In this document: in pieces, positions 45,826 to 56,290 of the stretch
How positions within the stretch are numbered: position 1 is the first letter of the stretch
Layout: every line of letters begins with the position of its first letter
Origin: Nageia nagi
Taxonomy: Eukaryota > Pinophyta
Direction: 5' to 3'
NCBI GenBank assembly: GCA_050084985.1
Contig: JBITNC010000001.1
Span: 191,828,001 to 191,892,000 of the forward strand
Length of the DNA stretch: 64,000 nucleotides
Notes under the pieces: model-generated
What the model was told of the DNA's origin: nothing
The model's database searches: none
Seen by the model: the letters and a program-made list of their open reading frames with translations, nothing else
Made by a program: the position numbers and the translations under genes

Positions 45826-46787
45826 GTATGATATGGAATACTTTTTTTGTTTTTCTTAAGTAGATACTTATTATTTTTGCAAGTACTGCAAAGTATATTT
45901 TACTTGCCGATATTTGAAGTTATATGTTAGACTTCTCCGCATCTGCATCAAGGCAAATTAGGAGCAAAGTCTTTGAAGTGAGTTTTTTGATTGGAAACAT
46001 TAATTTTCTATGCTGATGTTGAACATTGGGATTAGAAGCCAATGATGGGTGCAAAAAATACCATTTTTTGGCATTATCATGAGCATCAACAACGTGTTTT
46101 ATCGTAGTTATAGATTGCATTATATGATTCAAGTGATGGGTTAGCATCTAATTATAGATGTTTTATACATTAGGAAGATATTTGTATTTTGTAAGAATAA
46201 ATTATGGCATAATTGGAGGGACCTCATGAGGTCTACACCAACTCCCACACAAAATTAAAAATAGGAGAAAGTGTTAGTTGTGATTGTTTAACAACAAATC
46301 TAATTAGAGCCTATATTAGCAGATTCTGTATTCCATAGGTTGTCGGGGAATATGGTTGTATAGCCTCCATAAAAAGGACCATAGTATGAAACAAGGGAAT
46401 TAGACGAGACTTTGTATGTAAACTTCATTATTCAAAATAATATCTCCATCTCTTACCTTTGTTGTTTTTTGCGTGTGGTGTGAGTGAAAAGTGTGGTGAT
46501 CTCCTTCATATGCATCAAGAAAGGGCCCCTTTGCTGCATAGGAGGAAAGATCCAACATGGGAGGAAATATCCACAACTTGTTAGAATAGGGACTTGGTAG
46601 GAGTTTGTTTGCTTTTCTTTCATTGTTGGTAGCTTAGTCTCTTAGCTCTTCTGGTTTTTGCTTCTTATGTGAGGGAAAGGTATGGTGATCTCCTTTATAT
46701 GCAACAAGGAAGGGCCCCCTTGCTTGCATAGGAGGAAGGATCCACAATCCTTTAGAATAGGGATAGAGTAGGAATTTGTTTTCTTTC
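45826..46787 (+). other. HSD intron start
   Basis: Begins GTATGA. A/T-rich with no gene. Holds the partial tandem duplication noted at 46.48-46.78 kb. Confidence 0.6.
46480..46787 (+). repeat. Diverged tandem duplication, about 190-bp period
   Basis: 'tggtgatctccttcatatgc' at about 46.496 kb recurs as 'tggtgatctcctttatatgc' at about 46.684 kb. Each is followed by GGGCCCC, TTGC-TGCATAGGAGGAA and later TTAGAATAGGGA. Confidence 0.75.
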
Positions 46788-47962
46788 TGTAAAATCCCCA
46801 ATATAATCTCAAGAGCAAATTAGCCAAATAATTATCAATTAATATCAAAATTACACCCTCAAATATACCACGTCTGGACTAGGGCATCAAACACATGCAA
46901 AAACAAACTAGAAATGCCAACGATCTCCTTAACAACCAAGAATATCACTCAAATATCCAACGTCATGCACAATGAGACAAGATTGCACCAATCACACAAA
47001 ATTATGAGACAAGAATGAGATCCAAGTATGCCACGACTTCAATTATCAAGATAATGATGAGTATAATATCGAACTGGCCCAAGAGGGCTCAACATTGGCC
47101 TCCAAGGAGCCAACTAGGGCATACAAATATGCGAATATGATCATTGCTGGAACAATGGATGGGACAACTACAGTCCCTCAAGATCTAAATCCTCTCCACC
47201 AAAGGAGCTCTCTTCAAACCCTGGAAACCAACTGAATGGTAGGATTGCAACCTCGGAATACCACCGGCTGGACTAAGATGCTACACCTTAGTCGTAGATA
47301 AGCAAGATCCCTCAGCCTGCTAACCCTCCTAGATGCTGCACCTAGGGGAAGATTGCTTGACGTTGTACCAAGACTTGAGTCCACTGGATGGTAGGAGAAA
47401 TAATATCAAATTTAGTATATCCATGTAATGATTCTCCCACGCCTAATATAGCTCAAGTTTGGATCTAGATTGTCACCTCGGAATTATCCATGCCTCCCCT
47501 ATCCAATGTTAGCCTCCTAGAGGCCCTCAAATGCCTCAAACATGTCATAAATGCTCATGCGTGGGGTTTAGAGCCTTCCTAATGTGTGACATGGGCCTCC
47601 AAGGGTGATGGGAGGCCTAAAGTCCAACGTTGGGGTCCTATAAGTCCCCCCATGTCATGCGTTGGGTTTCTAGGAGTCATACATGTGCCTAGATCCTATT
47701 TACATGTCCATAGAAGGCCTTGGGATTCCCACAATCAATTCTTGGGATCTCCAAGTACATAAAACAACATTAAATTATGCTAGCCTATGCTTGGGAGGAA
47801 GACGCCCCACTTGGGGCTCATAGTTTGGTCCAACAAACCATTATTATTTCTATCCCAAGTACTAACAACAAATATATGAATAAAGAAATAAATATTTACA
47901 AGGGGGAGGGGAATCCTTAGGATTCCACAATTAATTATCTTTTTACAAGAGAGGGTGTTACA
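46788..47962 (-). repeat. 3' LTR of the 46.8-50.7 kb element
   Basis: 1175 bp. The minus-strand purine tract GAGAGGGGAGGC adjoins at 47964-47975, the same tract as at 10898-10910. Confidence 0.8.
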
Positions 47963-48417
47963 AAGCCTCCCCTCTCGAATTGCATGCCTCAAGCAATTGT
48001 AAAATGCCACAAAATATTGTCTTCCAAGAATCCTTTTTTTTGGTTAACTGTAGTCCGCTATAGTGGAATGCAACTTCAATAAATCTCCTCCATAATGAAG
48101 ACCCTATATCAAACGTTGGGGTTCCCTCCTCATGCTTCAACATTGCGTGCAAAAATTCTGATATGTTGCTGAGATTTACCCTGCTTCTGGCAATCCGCAT
48201 TAAGCATAAAAAATGCCTGTAAATATTCTGGTGCAATAATGCTTAGAGGACACAAGATTGTATGCAGAAATGCTAATATATTTGTCTATACTAAACATCA
48301 AGTTGTAGTGGTGATCATGTGGAATTCTCCTGAGAAATATACCTGCAAAAACATAAAGAAGAGCAAGCATAAGTGAAAAAAGTTGGAGCCTTTGTTCCAT
48401 GGTAGATGCCAAAGCTT

Positions 48418-49127
48418 CCCCAAGCTCAATGTTGGGTGCAAAACTCCTTTTGTAACCAATGTGAGGTACCCTTTCTTCCTTAGGACCAACGTAGGGTGCA
48501 AAACTCCTTTGTAACCAATGTGAGGTACCCTTTCTTCCGTAGGACCAACGTGGGGTGCCAGACTCCCTCTAGAACCAACGTGAGGTGTTGTGATCCCTTC
48601 ATGTCCGATGGGGAATGCCAAGATTCTTTTATCTCCAACACTGGTTGCCCAAGCCTTTCTAGTCCCAATGTGGGATGACAAGACTCCCTCATGTCCAAAG
48701 TTGGGTGCCCAAACCTCTTTAGGCCCAACGTGGAATGCCAAGATTCCCCCATGTCCAACGTTGGGTGCCCAAACCTCTCTAGGTCCAACCTGGGATGCCA
48801 AGACTCCTCCATGCCCAACATTGGATTTCCAAGCCTCTCCATGCCCAACATGGGATGCCAAGACTCCTCCATGTCTAATGTTGGATTCCCAAGCCTCTCT
48901 AGGCCCAACGTGGGATGCCAAGACTTCTCCATGTCCAACGTTGGGTGCCCAAGCTTCTCCAAGCCCAAAATGAGATGCAAGAGCTCCTTATTGCTCAATG
49001 TCGGGTGCCAAGGCCCCTCCATGTCCAATGTTGGGTACCCAAGCTTCTCCAAGTCCAACATGGGATGCAATAGCTCCTTATTGCTCAACGCCTTGTGTGA
49101 AGACCCTTCCATGTCCAATGTGGAGTG
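48418..49127 (-). repeat. 30-bp tandem repeat array
   Basis: On the + strand the unit alternates 'aggcccaacgtgggatgcca' and 'agacttctccatg'-like text, 60-bp pairs. A CCAACGTTGG or CCAACGTGGG core occurs in most units. Confidence 0.9.
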
Positions 49128-49532
49128 CCATATTGCCTCCTTGCCCAACGTTGACTCATCCTCTTTCCTTTTTCCCTCATGGTGTTGCCAAATCACCTCT
49201 AATCTCTTGTTGGTGACTTGTGGACATTTATCTCGGATTCCTTGCAGAGTGTGGATCTTACCATCTATGTCAAAGCTCATGGTGATATTCTTATAATTGG
49301 TGTGAGTATTGCCCAATTCAAATAACCATTGCACACCCAAGATGATGTGAGGATGTCCCTTTAAGGGATATATAATATATAGAAGTCTTTTCTCATTGTG
49401 TGGCTTTGTAATCTTACCCCAAATCTCTCCATGATTTGGTCTACTAATGTGAGTTCCCATTGGCATTGGAAACTTTAAATCCTTCAAACCCCTTGGTCTT
49501 AAGACCCTTCTTCTCCATGAAACCTCCATCAA
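48480..49532 (-). CDS. 350-codon ORF: protease C-terminal half plus 21 decapeptide repeats
   Basis: Residues 1-30 hold an alternate-frame overlap. Residues 51-105 match the retropepsin C-terminal half (YPLKGHPHIILGVQWLFELG, HTLQGIRD). Residues 136-345 are 21 units of exactly 10 codons, such as HPTLDMEKSW, HPTLGLERLG and NPTLDMEESW, alternating so that 20-residue pairs are visible. Units continue in another frame to about 48.42 kb. The regular frame over 630 bp suggests expansion by slippage in 30-bp steps while coding was kept. Its role is unknown; the same domain follows protease in the element at 10.1-10.5 kb. Confidence 0.65.
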   Translation of the reverse strand: MMEVSWRRRVLRPRGLKDLKFPMPMGTHISRPNHGEIWGKITKPHNEKRLLYIIYPLKGHPHIILGVQWLFELGNTHTNYKNITMSFDIDGKIHTLQGIRDKCPQVTNKRLEVIWQHHEGKRKEDESTLGKEAIWHSTLDMEGSSHKALSNKELLHPMLDLEKLGYPTLDMEGPWHPTLSNKELLHLILGLEKLGHPTLDMEKSWHPTLGLERLGNPTLDMEESWHPMLGMERLGNPMLGMEESWHPRLDLERFGHPTLDMGESWHSTLGLKRFGHPTLDMRESCHPTLGLERLGQPVLEIKESWHSPSDMKGSQHLTLVLEGVWHPTLVLRKKGYLTLVTKEFCTLRWS

Positions 49533-49596
49533 TGAAATTGTGAGAGGCTCTAGGGTCGATTAAGACCATCACATCTTGCCCACCTGCTTGCCCAAT
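49444..49596 (-). pseudogene. Protease N-terminal half, interrupted by MITE
   Basis: IGQAGGQDVMVLID, then PRASHNFIDGGF at the active-site position (triad D-P-R, not D-S/T-G), as in 9.7 kb. The coding sequence before it resumes at about 49978 beyond the MITE (KKYLTLKVIGH). Inactive as it stands. Confidence 0.7.
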
Positions 49597-49967
49597 CATA
49601 GTTAGAAAAATCGGAATCGGATTAGAATTGTTTGGTTGCAAGATTCCGATTTTTGAAAAATCGGACAAAATCAGCAAAAAAAATAGGATAAAATCGGCAT
49701 GAGAAAAAATGAAAGAATTTCTTAAGTTTTAGCTAAATCTAAAAAAATCTCAAAAAATCAGCCAAAAAATCGGTATAAAATCATTGACCGATTCAATGCT
49801 GGTTTTTTTCGAAAAAATTGCAATTTTTTTTGTCTAATAAATCGGAATCAGAATCAGAAAAAATTGGATAAACACTTATTTGAAAAAAATCAGATCCGAT
49901 TCGAATCAAATTGTTTGCTTGGCCGATTCCAATTTTATCCGATTCCGATTCGATTTTTACAACTATG
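49597..49967 (+). mobile_element. hAT-like MITE copy 1
   Basis: 371 bp with inverted termini CATAGTTAGAAAAATCGG (left) and, reversed, CATAGTTGTAAAAATCG (right). Flanked by the 8-bp direct repeat TGCCCAAT at 49589-49596 and 49968-49975 (extendable to 10 bp because the terminus begins CA). It lies inside the protease coding region. The interior is rich in GATTCCGATT-like words and has no ORF. Confidence 0.8.
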
Positions 49968-50151
49968 TGCCCAATCACCTTTAATGTGAGGTATTTTTTA
50001 ACTCCATGGAGTGAAGCAATCATGCTCCAAGAGATGCCTCTGCCTTGGGTGCCTCATTCTGGTCCAACATGTCCTTACCAAGCTTCAGATCTAAATCATC
50101 CTCCTCACCGTCTGAAAGCACTTCAATGTAGTGCACATGTCCTTTGCCTTG

Positions 50152-50193
50152 GCAATGATGTTCAGGCTCCCATGTCTTTTTGTAGTAGAAGCA
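50152..50193 (-). pseudogene. Degenerate gag zinc knuckle
   Basis: CFYYKKTWEPEHHC: the second Cys is Tyr and the Gly before His is Glu. Followed by HYIEVLSDGEEDD, as in related gag proteins. Confidence 0.7.
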
Positions 50194-50199
50194 TTTACC

Positions 50200-50660
50200 T
50201 TCTCTCAATTTCCTTTTGGTAGCTGCATCTAACTGGCTTGTTCGAGGAGGGGGAAAGGGTTTGAACTTGCTAGGCCCTTCTTTTTCTGTAACTGGTTTTT
50301 GGGTGGCCTGCCCCTTGTACGTCTACCCTCCCTTGAGGGAAATCATTGTTGGCTCCAAGTCATAAGTAGCCTTGATTGCGTCATTAAGGGGTTCTTGGCA
50401 CCGATACCTTCACCATTCCTTGCAAAGGTTCCATCAACCCTTCTACAAAGAGGAAGGTCAATCTCTCCTCGAAGATGTTGTGGATCATGATTGCGATTTT
50501 CTAAAATTCCGAAACATAATCATCCATCGGACCTTGTTGCCTTAAAGATGTTAACTCTCTGAAATAGTCATTCTCCCTCTTCCTGTCAAACTGCTTCACT
50601 ATCCTTCGAGCAAATTGATCGAAAGAAGAAATGTGATGTTCTCATCGATGAGAATAGACT
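50200..50660 (-). pseudogene. gag remnant
   Basis: Minus-strand text around 50.63-50.50 kb reads like FARRIVKQFDRKRENDYF, matching the gag end of the 6683-12128 element. Stops interrupt it. Confidence 0.55.
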
Positions 50661-50689
50661 TGATTTGATATTGAAACCCTTCTCTTTGG

Positions 50690-51329
50690 AGTTACCAAAG
50701 ACTTGGTAGTGTAAAGCACCCTTGAGCGCAACACACAAGGAGAGTTCAAGAGGCGTAGAATACCTTCTATCTTACGGTTGAGGTGAGTGTTCGTGCTATG
50801 AGGCTACCCTACCTTGAGGAGTCCACAAGCGGTTTGCACCTTTGAACCCATTCGGTAGTATTCCGAAACTACATTCGATCTCTTCACCGGGAGCTAACCT
50901 GTGAGGGAGACCTTCAGTGTGGCATCCACAAATCTGGTAGAGTATGGTTGTTCTACAGTGGTTTCAGCAATAGTATCCATCCTTGCACAGCAATGTGCCC
51001 TAGTTTGCTCCTTGGAGGCCAATGTTGGGCCCCCTTGGGCTTGGTATTGTATCAATCTCATTATTTATCATTAATACAACCGTGACACATTGGATCTCCA
51101 CTATTTGTTTCATATTGATGTGCGTTTGACATGTTCATGCTTCCTTGTATGTAATGTTGAGCAATTTAAGTGTGAATGTGCTTGTGGAGTGAGTCGTTTG
51201 CATTTCTGGCATAGTTTGGTGAATGTTTGATGCCCTAGAACAGTTTGTGGCATGCTTGTGTGTTTAGTTTGACATTCATTTGATAATTGCTTGGCTAATT
51301 TCCACGTTGAGATATTTTGGGATTTTACA
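50690..51329 (+). repeat. LTR 3' part in + orientation
   Basis: Ends TTTTGGGATTTTACA at 51329, the same sense terminus as the minus-strand LTR that ends at 46788. It carries the shared 'ttggaggccaatgttgggc' block. Orientation is opposite to the adjoining internal region. Confidence 0.65.
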
Positions 51330-51337
51330 CAATCACT

Positions 51338-51540
51338 TACGTTTTTCCTATAACTCTCTTCTAATTTCTCTTTTAAATTAGAGAAAATTCCTACATCAAC
51401 TAGTGGGTTGTTAACAAACAAAGCATCCTCCCAAAAGTTAATAGAGGATCCCTCTCCTACCTTCCATTGCACTCCTTTCTAAAGGATCTCCCTTCACTCC
51501 ACCATATGATTCCATAAGGATCTTGATGGAATATGATGTG
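51338..51540 (-). pseudogene. LINE reverse transcriptase C-terminal fragment
   Basis: QWKVGEGSSINFWEDALF is the W-K-V-G-x-G-x-x-I-x-F-W-E-D signature just before the zinc-binding region of plant LINE-type polyproteins. Probably joined originally to 52684-52850. Confidence 0.7.
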
Positions 51541-52149
51541 GACAAAAAAATGTTTGTAGCTACCATCTAGCGTGACCGAATGGTTTATTACTCATCCTTC
51601 TGAAAATGTAACTATAACATTACTTGTACAAATATTTTGCAATTAGAAGATTGCTATGATTGTCATAAGAGAATATGTCAGTTTGTAATTGTTCTTTTGC
51701 ATGTAACAGTAGAAGAATTAGTAGTTTAGATTGTGTGAAACATTATATTAGTTACTCCAAGTACAAAACATTGGACACAAGTTTGGTGCGAAATTAATAT
51801 TGAAAATTGATATTTCAAGCTGCTGCATTTATTTTGTGTACAATCCATTTTTTCTATTATAACATCCGTCATTTTAGAGGCTATAACTTTTGTTGTACAT
51901 CTTCTTATGTCTCATTCTTTACGTCGTTGGAAGGGTTTTGAGCATTTTCCAATGATATTTCATTTGACTATTTCTGGGCAGTGTTTGTCCTTCGGTTTTG
52001 CTTCTACAAATAATATGGTGCACCTGTTTTGTAAGGTTTCGGCGCACCTATTTCAATGTATCCAGCGCACCTATCTCAAAGGTTTCGGCACATTTGTTTT
52101 GTGTGGTTCCAATGCATACTGCCTTATATCATTTGATGTCTATTTAGAT
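51541..52149. other. Unclassified sequence upstream of copia fragment
   Basis: No coding pattern. May include the LTR of the copia-like insertion, but the limits are not clear. Confidence 0.3.
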
Positions 52150-52680
52150 TATATTCTTCATTTGGTATCAAATCTGAGTTTGTCATAGGTTAGAGTCAGA
52201 TTTTATGGTCCTACTAACAATTTATCAAGCAATCTTTTGAGGTTCATTGTTGTTTGTGTGTAATGACAAACAACACTAACCCCCTTCCAATCCCTGAGTT
52301 CAGTGGAGAGGACTATGACTTTTTAGAGTAAAAAACATGTAGATTTTGTTGAGGGGCAAAGTTCTATAAAACATTGTAGAGGATGGCTGCATTGAACTAG
52401 CTAAATTAGAGCACACTGCCAGCAACAAATAGACAAGGCAAGAAAGAAGTAAAAAAGAACTTCCTACCTTTTACCATATCAATCACCTTAGATAAAAGCT
52501 TATTCCCAAAAATAGCTGATTGTAAGACAACTAAAGATGCATGGAAGGCCTTGAAAGAGGGTTACAAAGGAAGTGACCAAGTCAAAGAGATCAAGTTACA
52601 AACTCTAAGGAGAGAGTTTGAGAATCTTAGAATCAAGAGACTGAGAATGTTGGTGACTATTGTGTGAGGTCAAGGCCATT
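52150..52680 (+). pseudogene. Ty1/copia gag fragment
   Basis: A TTTGGTATCAAATC sequence near 52166 resembles a Met-tRNA PBS. From ATG 52263: PIPEFSGEDYDFLE, then KTTKDAWKALKEGYKG and IKLQTLRREFENLRIK, characteristic of copia-type gag. Stops and frameshifts mark it as dead. No pol follows. Confidence 0.7.
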
Positions 52681-52683
52681 CAG

Positions 52684-52850
52684 AATCTTAGAATGCAAGA
52701 GGTCAGCTTTTTCTTTTAGGATCCTAGCCCATAGAGCTTGTCCTTCTTTCAACATTTTCAACCAATCTTAGTTGCCAAAGCTTGCTTAAAAGAGCCCAAT
52801 CTTCTGAGTCCTAGACCTCCTTGATTTTTATGATTGTTTTTTAATTTCCA
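52684..52850 (-). pseudogene. LINE fragment, upstream part
   Basis: Minus-strand NQGGLGLRRL, then in a shifted frame LKEGQALWARILKEK, matches the G-G-L-G and L-W-x-x-I/V-L-x-x-K segment of plant LINE polyproteins, which precedes the W-K-V-G segment found at 51.47 kb. Confidence 0.55.
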
Positions 52851-53285
52851 AGTTGTGATGAGTTTTTAGCCAAGTTCAAGTTTTTTTTGGCCAAAGGCAT
52901 GCTGAATTTTTACTGAGTCCAAGTTTAGCTACTATAATAATATGAATAAAATTCTAGTATGTGGTGATTAGTTTGATAACATGCTAATAGTGGAATTCGG
53001 TTTTAGAATGATGAATTAAGTTGTGTACTATAGTGATGAAACAAACATCACATGAGAGAATGCTCAAATCCGTGGAACACTCACCTCACTAAGTGCTACA
53101 AGTGTTGTAATATATAATGAGATGGTTTGTTTGTGGCTATACTACTAGGAGATAGCTGCTTGGGCCATGTTCTTATAGGTGCAACTTTCATAGGCCTTCA
53201 ACAATTACTAGAAGCATGCAATTTCTATGTGTTAGAATTTGTAAATTTCCTTACAAGTTAAACTACAATTGTTGTTTTATATATA
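52851..53285. other. No feature recognised
   Basis: A/T-rich, no repeat or frame identified. Confidence 0.4.
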
Positions 53286-54298
53286 TGTAAGGTACCCTTT
53301 AAGGGCTGATTCCAATTTCTTAATTCCACATTCATTCATAGATTGGGGAATCAAAGTATATGCTCATTAACCATCTAAACATGCACTCAAAACGGAAATA
53401 TAATAGCATAGCCAAATCTGATATAAAGCTCATATAACATGCGAATATGACCAAACTAGGGCAAACTTCAGATTTGTAACAACAAAAATATATCTCCAAA
53501 ATACTCTAATCCTCATACATTCCCATGCGCAATGAAGATATATAGTATAGCAGAAATATAGGAACATTCATTCAAATCCGAGATGCAATATGAAGCTAAA
53601 ATCATGAATAATCAACCAAGAATAAAATATAGGGCTGTAACAAGTTCTAGGGCAAATCTCAAGACTTCGAATATAATCAACCAAGGCTCCTAAAGGCTGT
53701 GCAAGACCCAAGAAGACTCCCAAGCTTGGCACAAGTCCCAAGATGACTCCCAATGTTTTGCACAAGCTTCCAAGTGGCAAGGAGGGTAGGCACAAGTCTC
53801 TAAAATGGCTTCTCAAGGTTGGCATAAGCTCTCCAAGTGTGTATGAATTTAGTTAGGCCACATCTAGGCTAGGGAGCAGCCCTAGTCCTTATAAGGTAGA
53901 GAAAGGAATCACCCCTAAACTCTGAATGATCCACGATCGAATGCACAAGATGATGTCTTCAAGTGAGCAAATGACTTGCCTTTATAGGTTCTCAAACTTG
54001 CAAAATAAGTCCCCCAAAGGCAACTGACTAGGAGGGGATAATTATAAAATATTAAGTAGCCCAAAACCTCCTAGACGTAGCTGACTAGGCACGGGTAATA
54101 CATCCATTAAATGACCCCTTTTATTGTCTCAAATAAATACATAATTCGCCCACTTTGAGTGCTTGCCTTTTAGGCACAAATATAAATATGATAAATACAT
54201 AATTTTTAGAAATAAAGTACTCCTAATTTAAGTACTAGAGATCACAATGAATAGGCAGAGGGATGGCATCTAGATGTCCCAATTTGGGAAAATTATGA
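53286..54298 (-). repeat. 3' LTR of dual-protease element 2
   Basis: About 1013 bp. Sense end GGGTACCTTACA at 53286; the sense start at 54298 is mutated (TCATAATTTTCCC for TGTAATGTCCC). 'cctataaaggcaagtc' is the likely TATA region (minus, near 53.98 kb). Confidence 0.8.
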
Positions 54299-55534
54299 GT
54301 CCTCCTCAAATTGCTTGCTGAAGCAATTCCAAATGCATCCCAAAGTGATGCTTGTCTTTATGCTTTTTCTTCAAATGTACCAACAATTTGTCCAAACAAT
54401 CTTTGAAGCAGTCCATTGATAATGTCAAGATGGTGCAAACATGGAGGCGGCTGTTCCAAGGTGTAGAAGCAAAACCTATTGTTGATGATGCATACTTAGC
54501 CAACCCAAGACTTTTTGCCTTGCTTCCAAGTGGATTCCAATGCTTTTGCTGTTCCAAAAATGTGAAAAAATCACAGCTGATAAGATGCTGACCTGATTTG
54601 TTTTATATGCAAGAATGTTGTTCAAATGCTTGCCAAGTGTTATTCCTTTTATAGGATCTAGTTGTCATATTCCTTTAGTCAATGGTACTGAATTTGGTAG
54701 GGCTGTTCTAACCAAAATGATGTGCATTTGAATCCACAAACTCTCTACTTCTGAACGCATCAATCTTCAAACCAATCTCCCGAACTGAACTGTACTTGTT
54801 TGTGTCAAAGTGATATAGAAATGATTGTAAGTTTATACCTTGTTTGGCAACACAAGATTCATACATGCTGTTGTATGAAGATCATTAAATGAGTTCTTTT
54901 TTGCTGCTGTTGTCTTTGGTTGAAGTGGCAAGGGTGGAGTTTTCCCCCTTAATTATGTCATGAACTTTCCTTGAAGGCATTATAACCCTGCTGTCCAAAA
55001 TCTAAGTATGTGTAGGTACCAAATGTGTCCTCTTCTCATCATGTAGTGCACTCTTTCATAGGCAGCAACATGGCTGAGTTTGTTCTTAATATTTTACTCT
55101 CCATCTTTCCCTAAACTGTCATAAAAATCAGAATTTGTATCTTGGCTGCCCCTTGCTATTGTAATGAGTTTTTGGTACTCTTTTCCATTGTAATCATTGC
55201 TACAACTCTTGAAAGTATTGCTGTCCTTGTTGGTTGTTGTTTTGAGCAATCCATTGGCCATAAACTTCATCTTTATGCACTCAAAATTGAACCCATACCA
55301 AGGTGATGAAGATATGCTCCATAAATGGTCACTAAATCTAAGTACATTGTTCTTCAATGTGGCATGAAGATTTGGACTGTTTTTTTTATCAAAGCCTGCC
55401 CATAAACTTTGTCAAAACTGAGATCACTGCTGTCTAAACCAATTGTGTTGCTTTCCCATGAAGGTAGATGTTGGGACTAATTTTTGCTATCAAAGGCTAC
55501 CTTAGAATGTTGCAAAAACTGGGACACTGCTGTT
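54299..55534 (-). other. Internal region between PR2 and 3' LTR
   Basis: Short open pieces (55357-55094 with TNSDFYDS; 54557-54306) of unknown meaning. Shares NSDFYDS and surrounding nucleotides with about 38.97 kb. No pol motif. Confidence 0.4.
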
Positions 55535-56290
55535 CTAACTGTTATAACTTCTTGAAGAGGTGTTATGGCAGATAGCAGTAATCTCTAAACTGTTGACTGC
55601 TGTCCAAGGATGTCTGGCATGGATTTCTTTGAAAGTGATATTCTCCCCTTGCTGAAAGAAACTCATTTCTAACTTCCAGTAATTGAAAGTGACATCTCCC
55701 AATTGGTACAACCATTGGACTCCTAATATGATGTAAGGAAATCCACCTATGGGATAAATATAGAAATCGGCTACAATGGTGTAGTTTCCCAATGGTGAAT
55801 CTAAGATCTTTGACCATCCATTTGCACCTAGTTTGGTATCCCCTAGCATTGGTGAAATTCAAATTCTTGGGTTTCAATTCTTTCCAAGTTTGCTCTAAGG
55901 CAAATGCATCATTAATAAAACTATTGGTGGCTCCATTGTCTACTAGGGTAATGATGATTCTCCCATAAGGTGCTCTTCTAGTTTGAGAGTGTGTATTTGA
56001 GGGTTTACTCAAGGGTTTAATGAGTTCTCTAAGAACCATTTTGACTCTTTTTGTAGGTAAGTGAGGGGTGTCTCTTGTGGCTAATCTTTTCCCATATATG
56101 TGAGGCCTAGTAGTCATCCTAGGCTTCCTAGAAAATTCTTGGTAGGGTTTTATCATTTCTAGACAAGGTGGAGAACTAATTTTATCTTCAAGAATTGAAG
56201 AATTTGAAGAGGAGCTAAAAGTAAATGGAGTCACATGTGTACCTTCTTCTTGGATGCCCCTTGGTGTTGAAGTCCACCTTTGTTCCAATG
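55535..56290 (-). pseudogene. Linker and second retropepsin-like domain (PR2)
   Basis: Linker RKPRMTTRPHIYGKRL matches that at 18.4 kb. PR2 has IIITLVDNGATNSFINDAF (triad D-N-G). A frameshift then moves it to the frame 55849-55535: FYIYPIGGFPYIILGVQWLYQLGD. Layout, triad and linker agree with the + strand element, so the second domain is a family trait and not a local accident. Confidence 0.8.

Larger units (their letters stand above)
46788..50660 (-). mobile_element. gag-protease LTR element (minus), 5' end rearranged
   Basis: 3' LTR at 46788-47962 (sense TGTAACACCC to GGGATTTTACA), purine tract, decapeptide-repeat frame, protease, zinc knuckle and gag in minus order. Related to the 6683-12128 element by protein order and motifs. 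The 5' LTR is missing in this orientation. Instead a + oriented LTR end lies at 50.69-51.33 kb, so the element is rearranged or chimeric. No reverse transcriptase seen. Confidence 0.75.

Noticed and set aside
48590-49296. Long + strand frames across the 30-bp array (up to 201 codons)
   Set aside because: Any frame stays open over a 30-bp repeat. The minus frame joins protease sequence upstream and matches the 10.1-10.5 kb domain, so the + frames are shadows.
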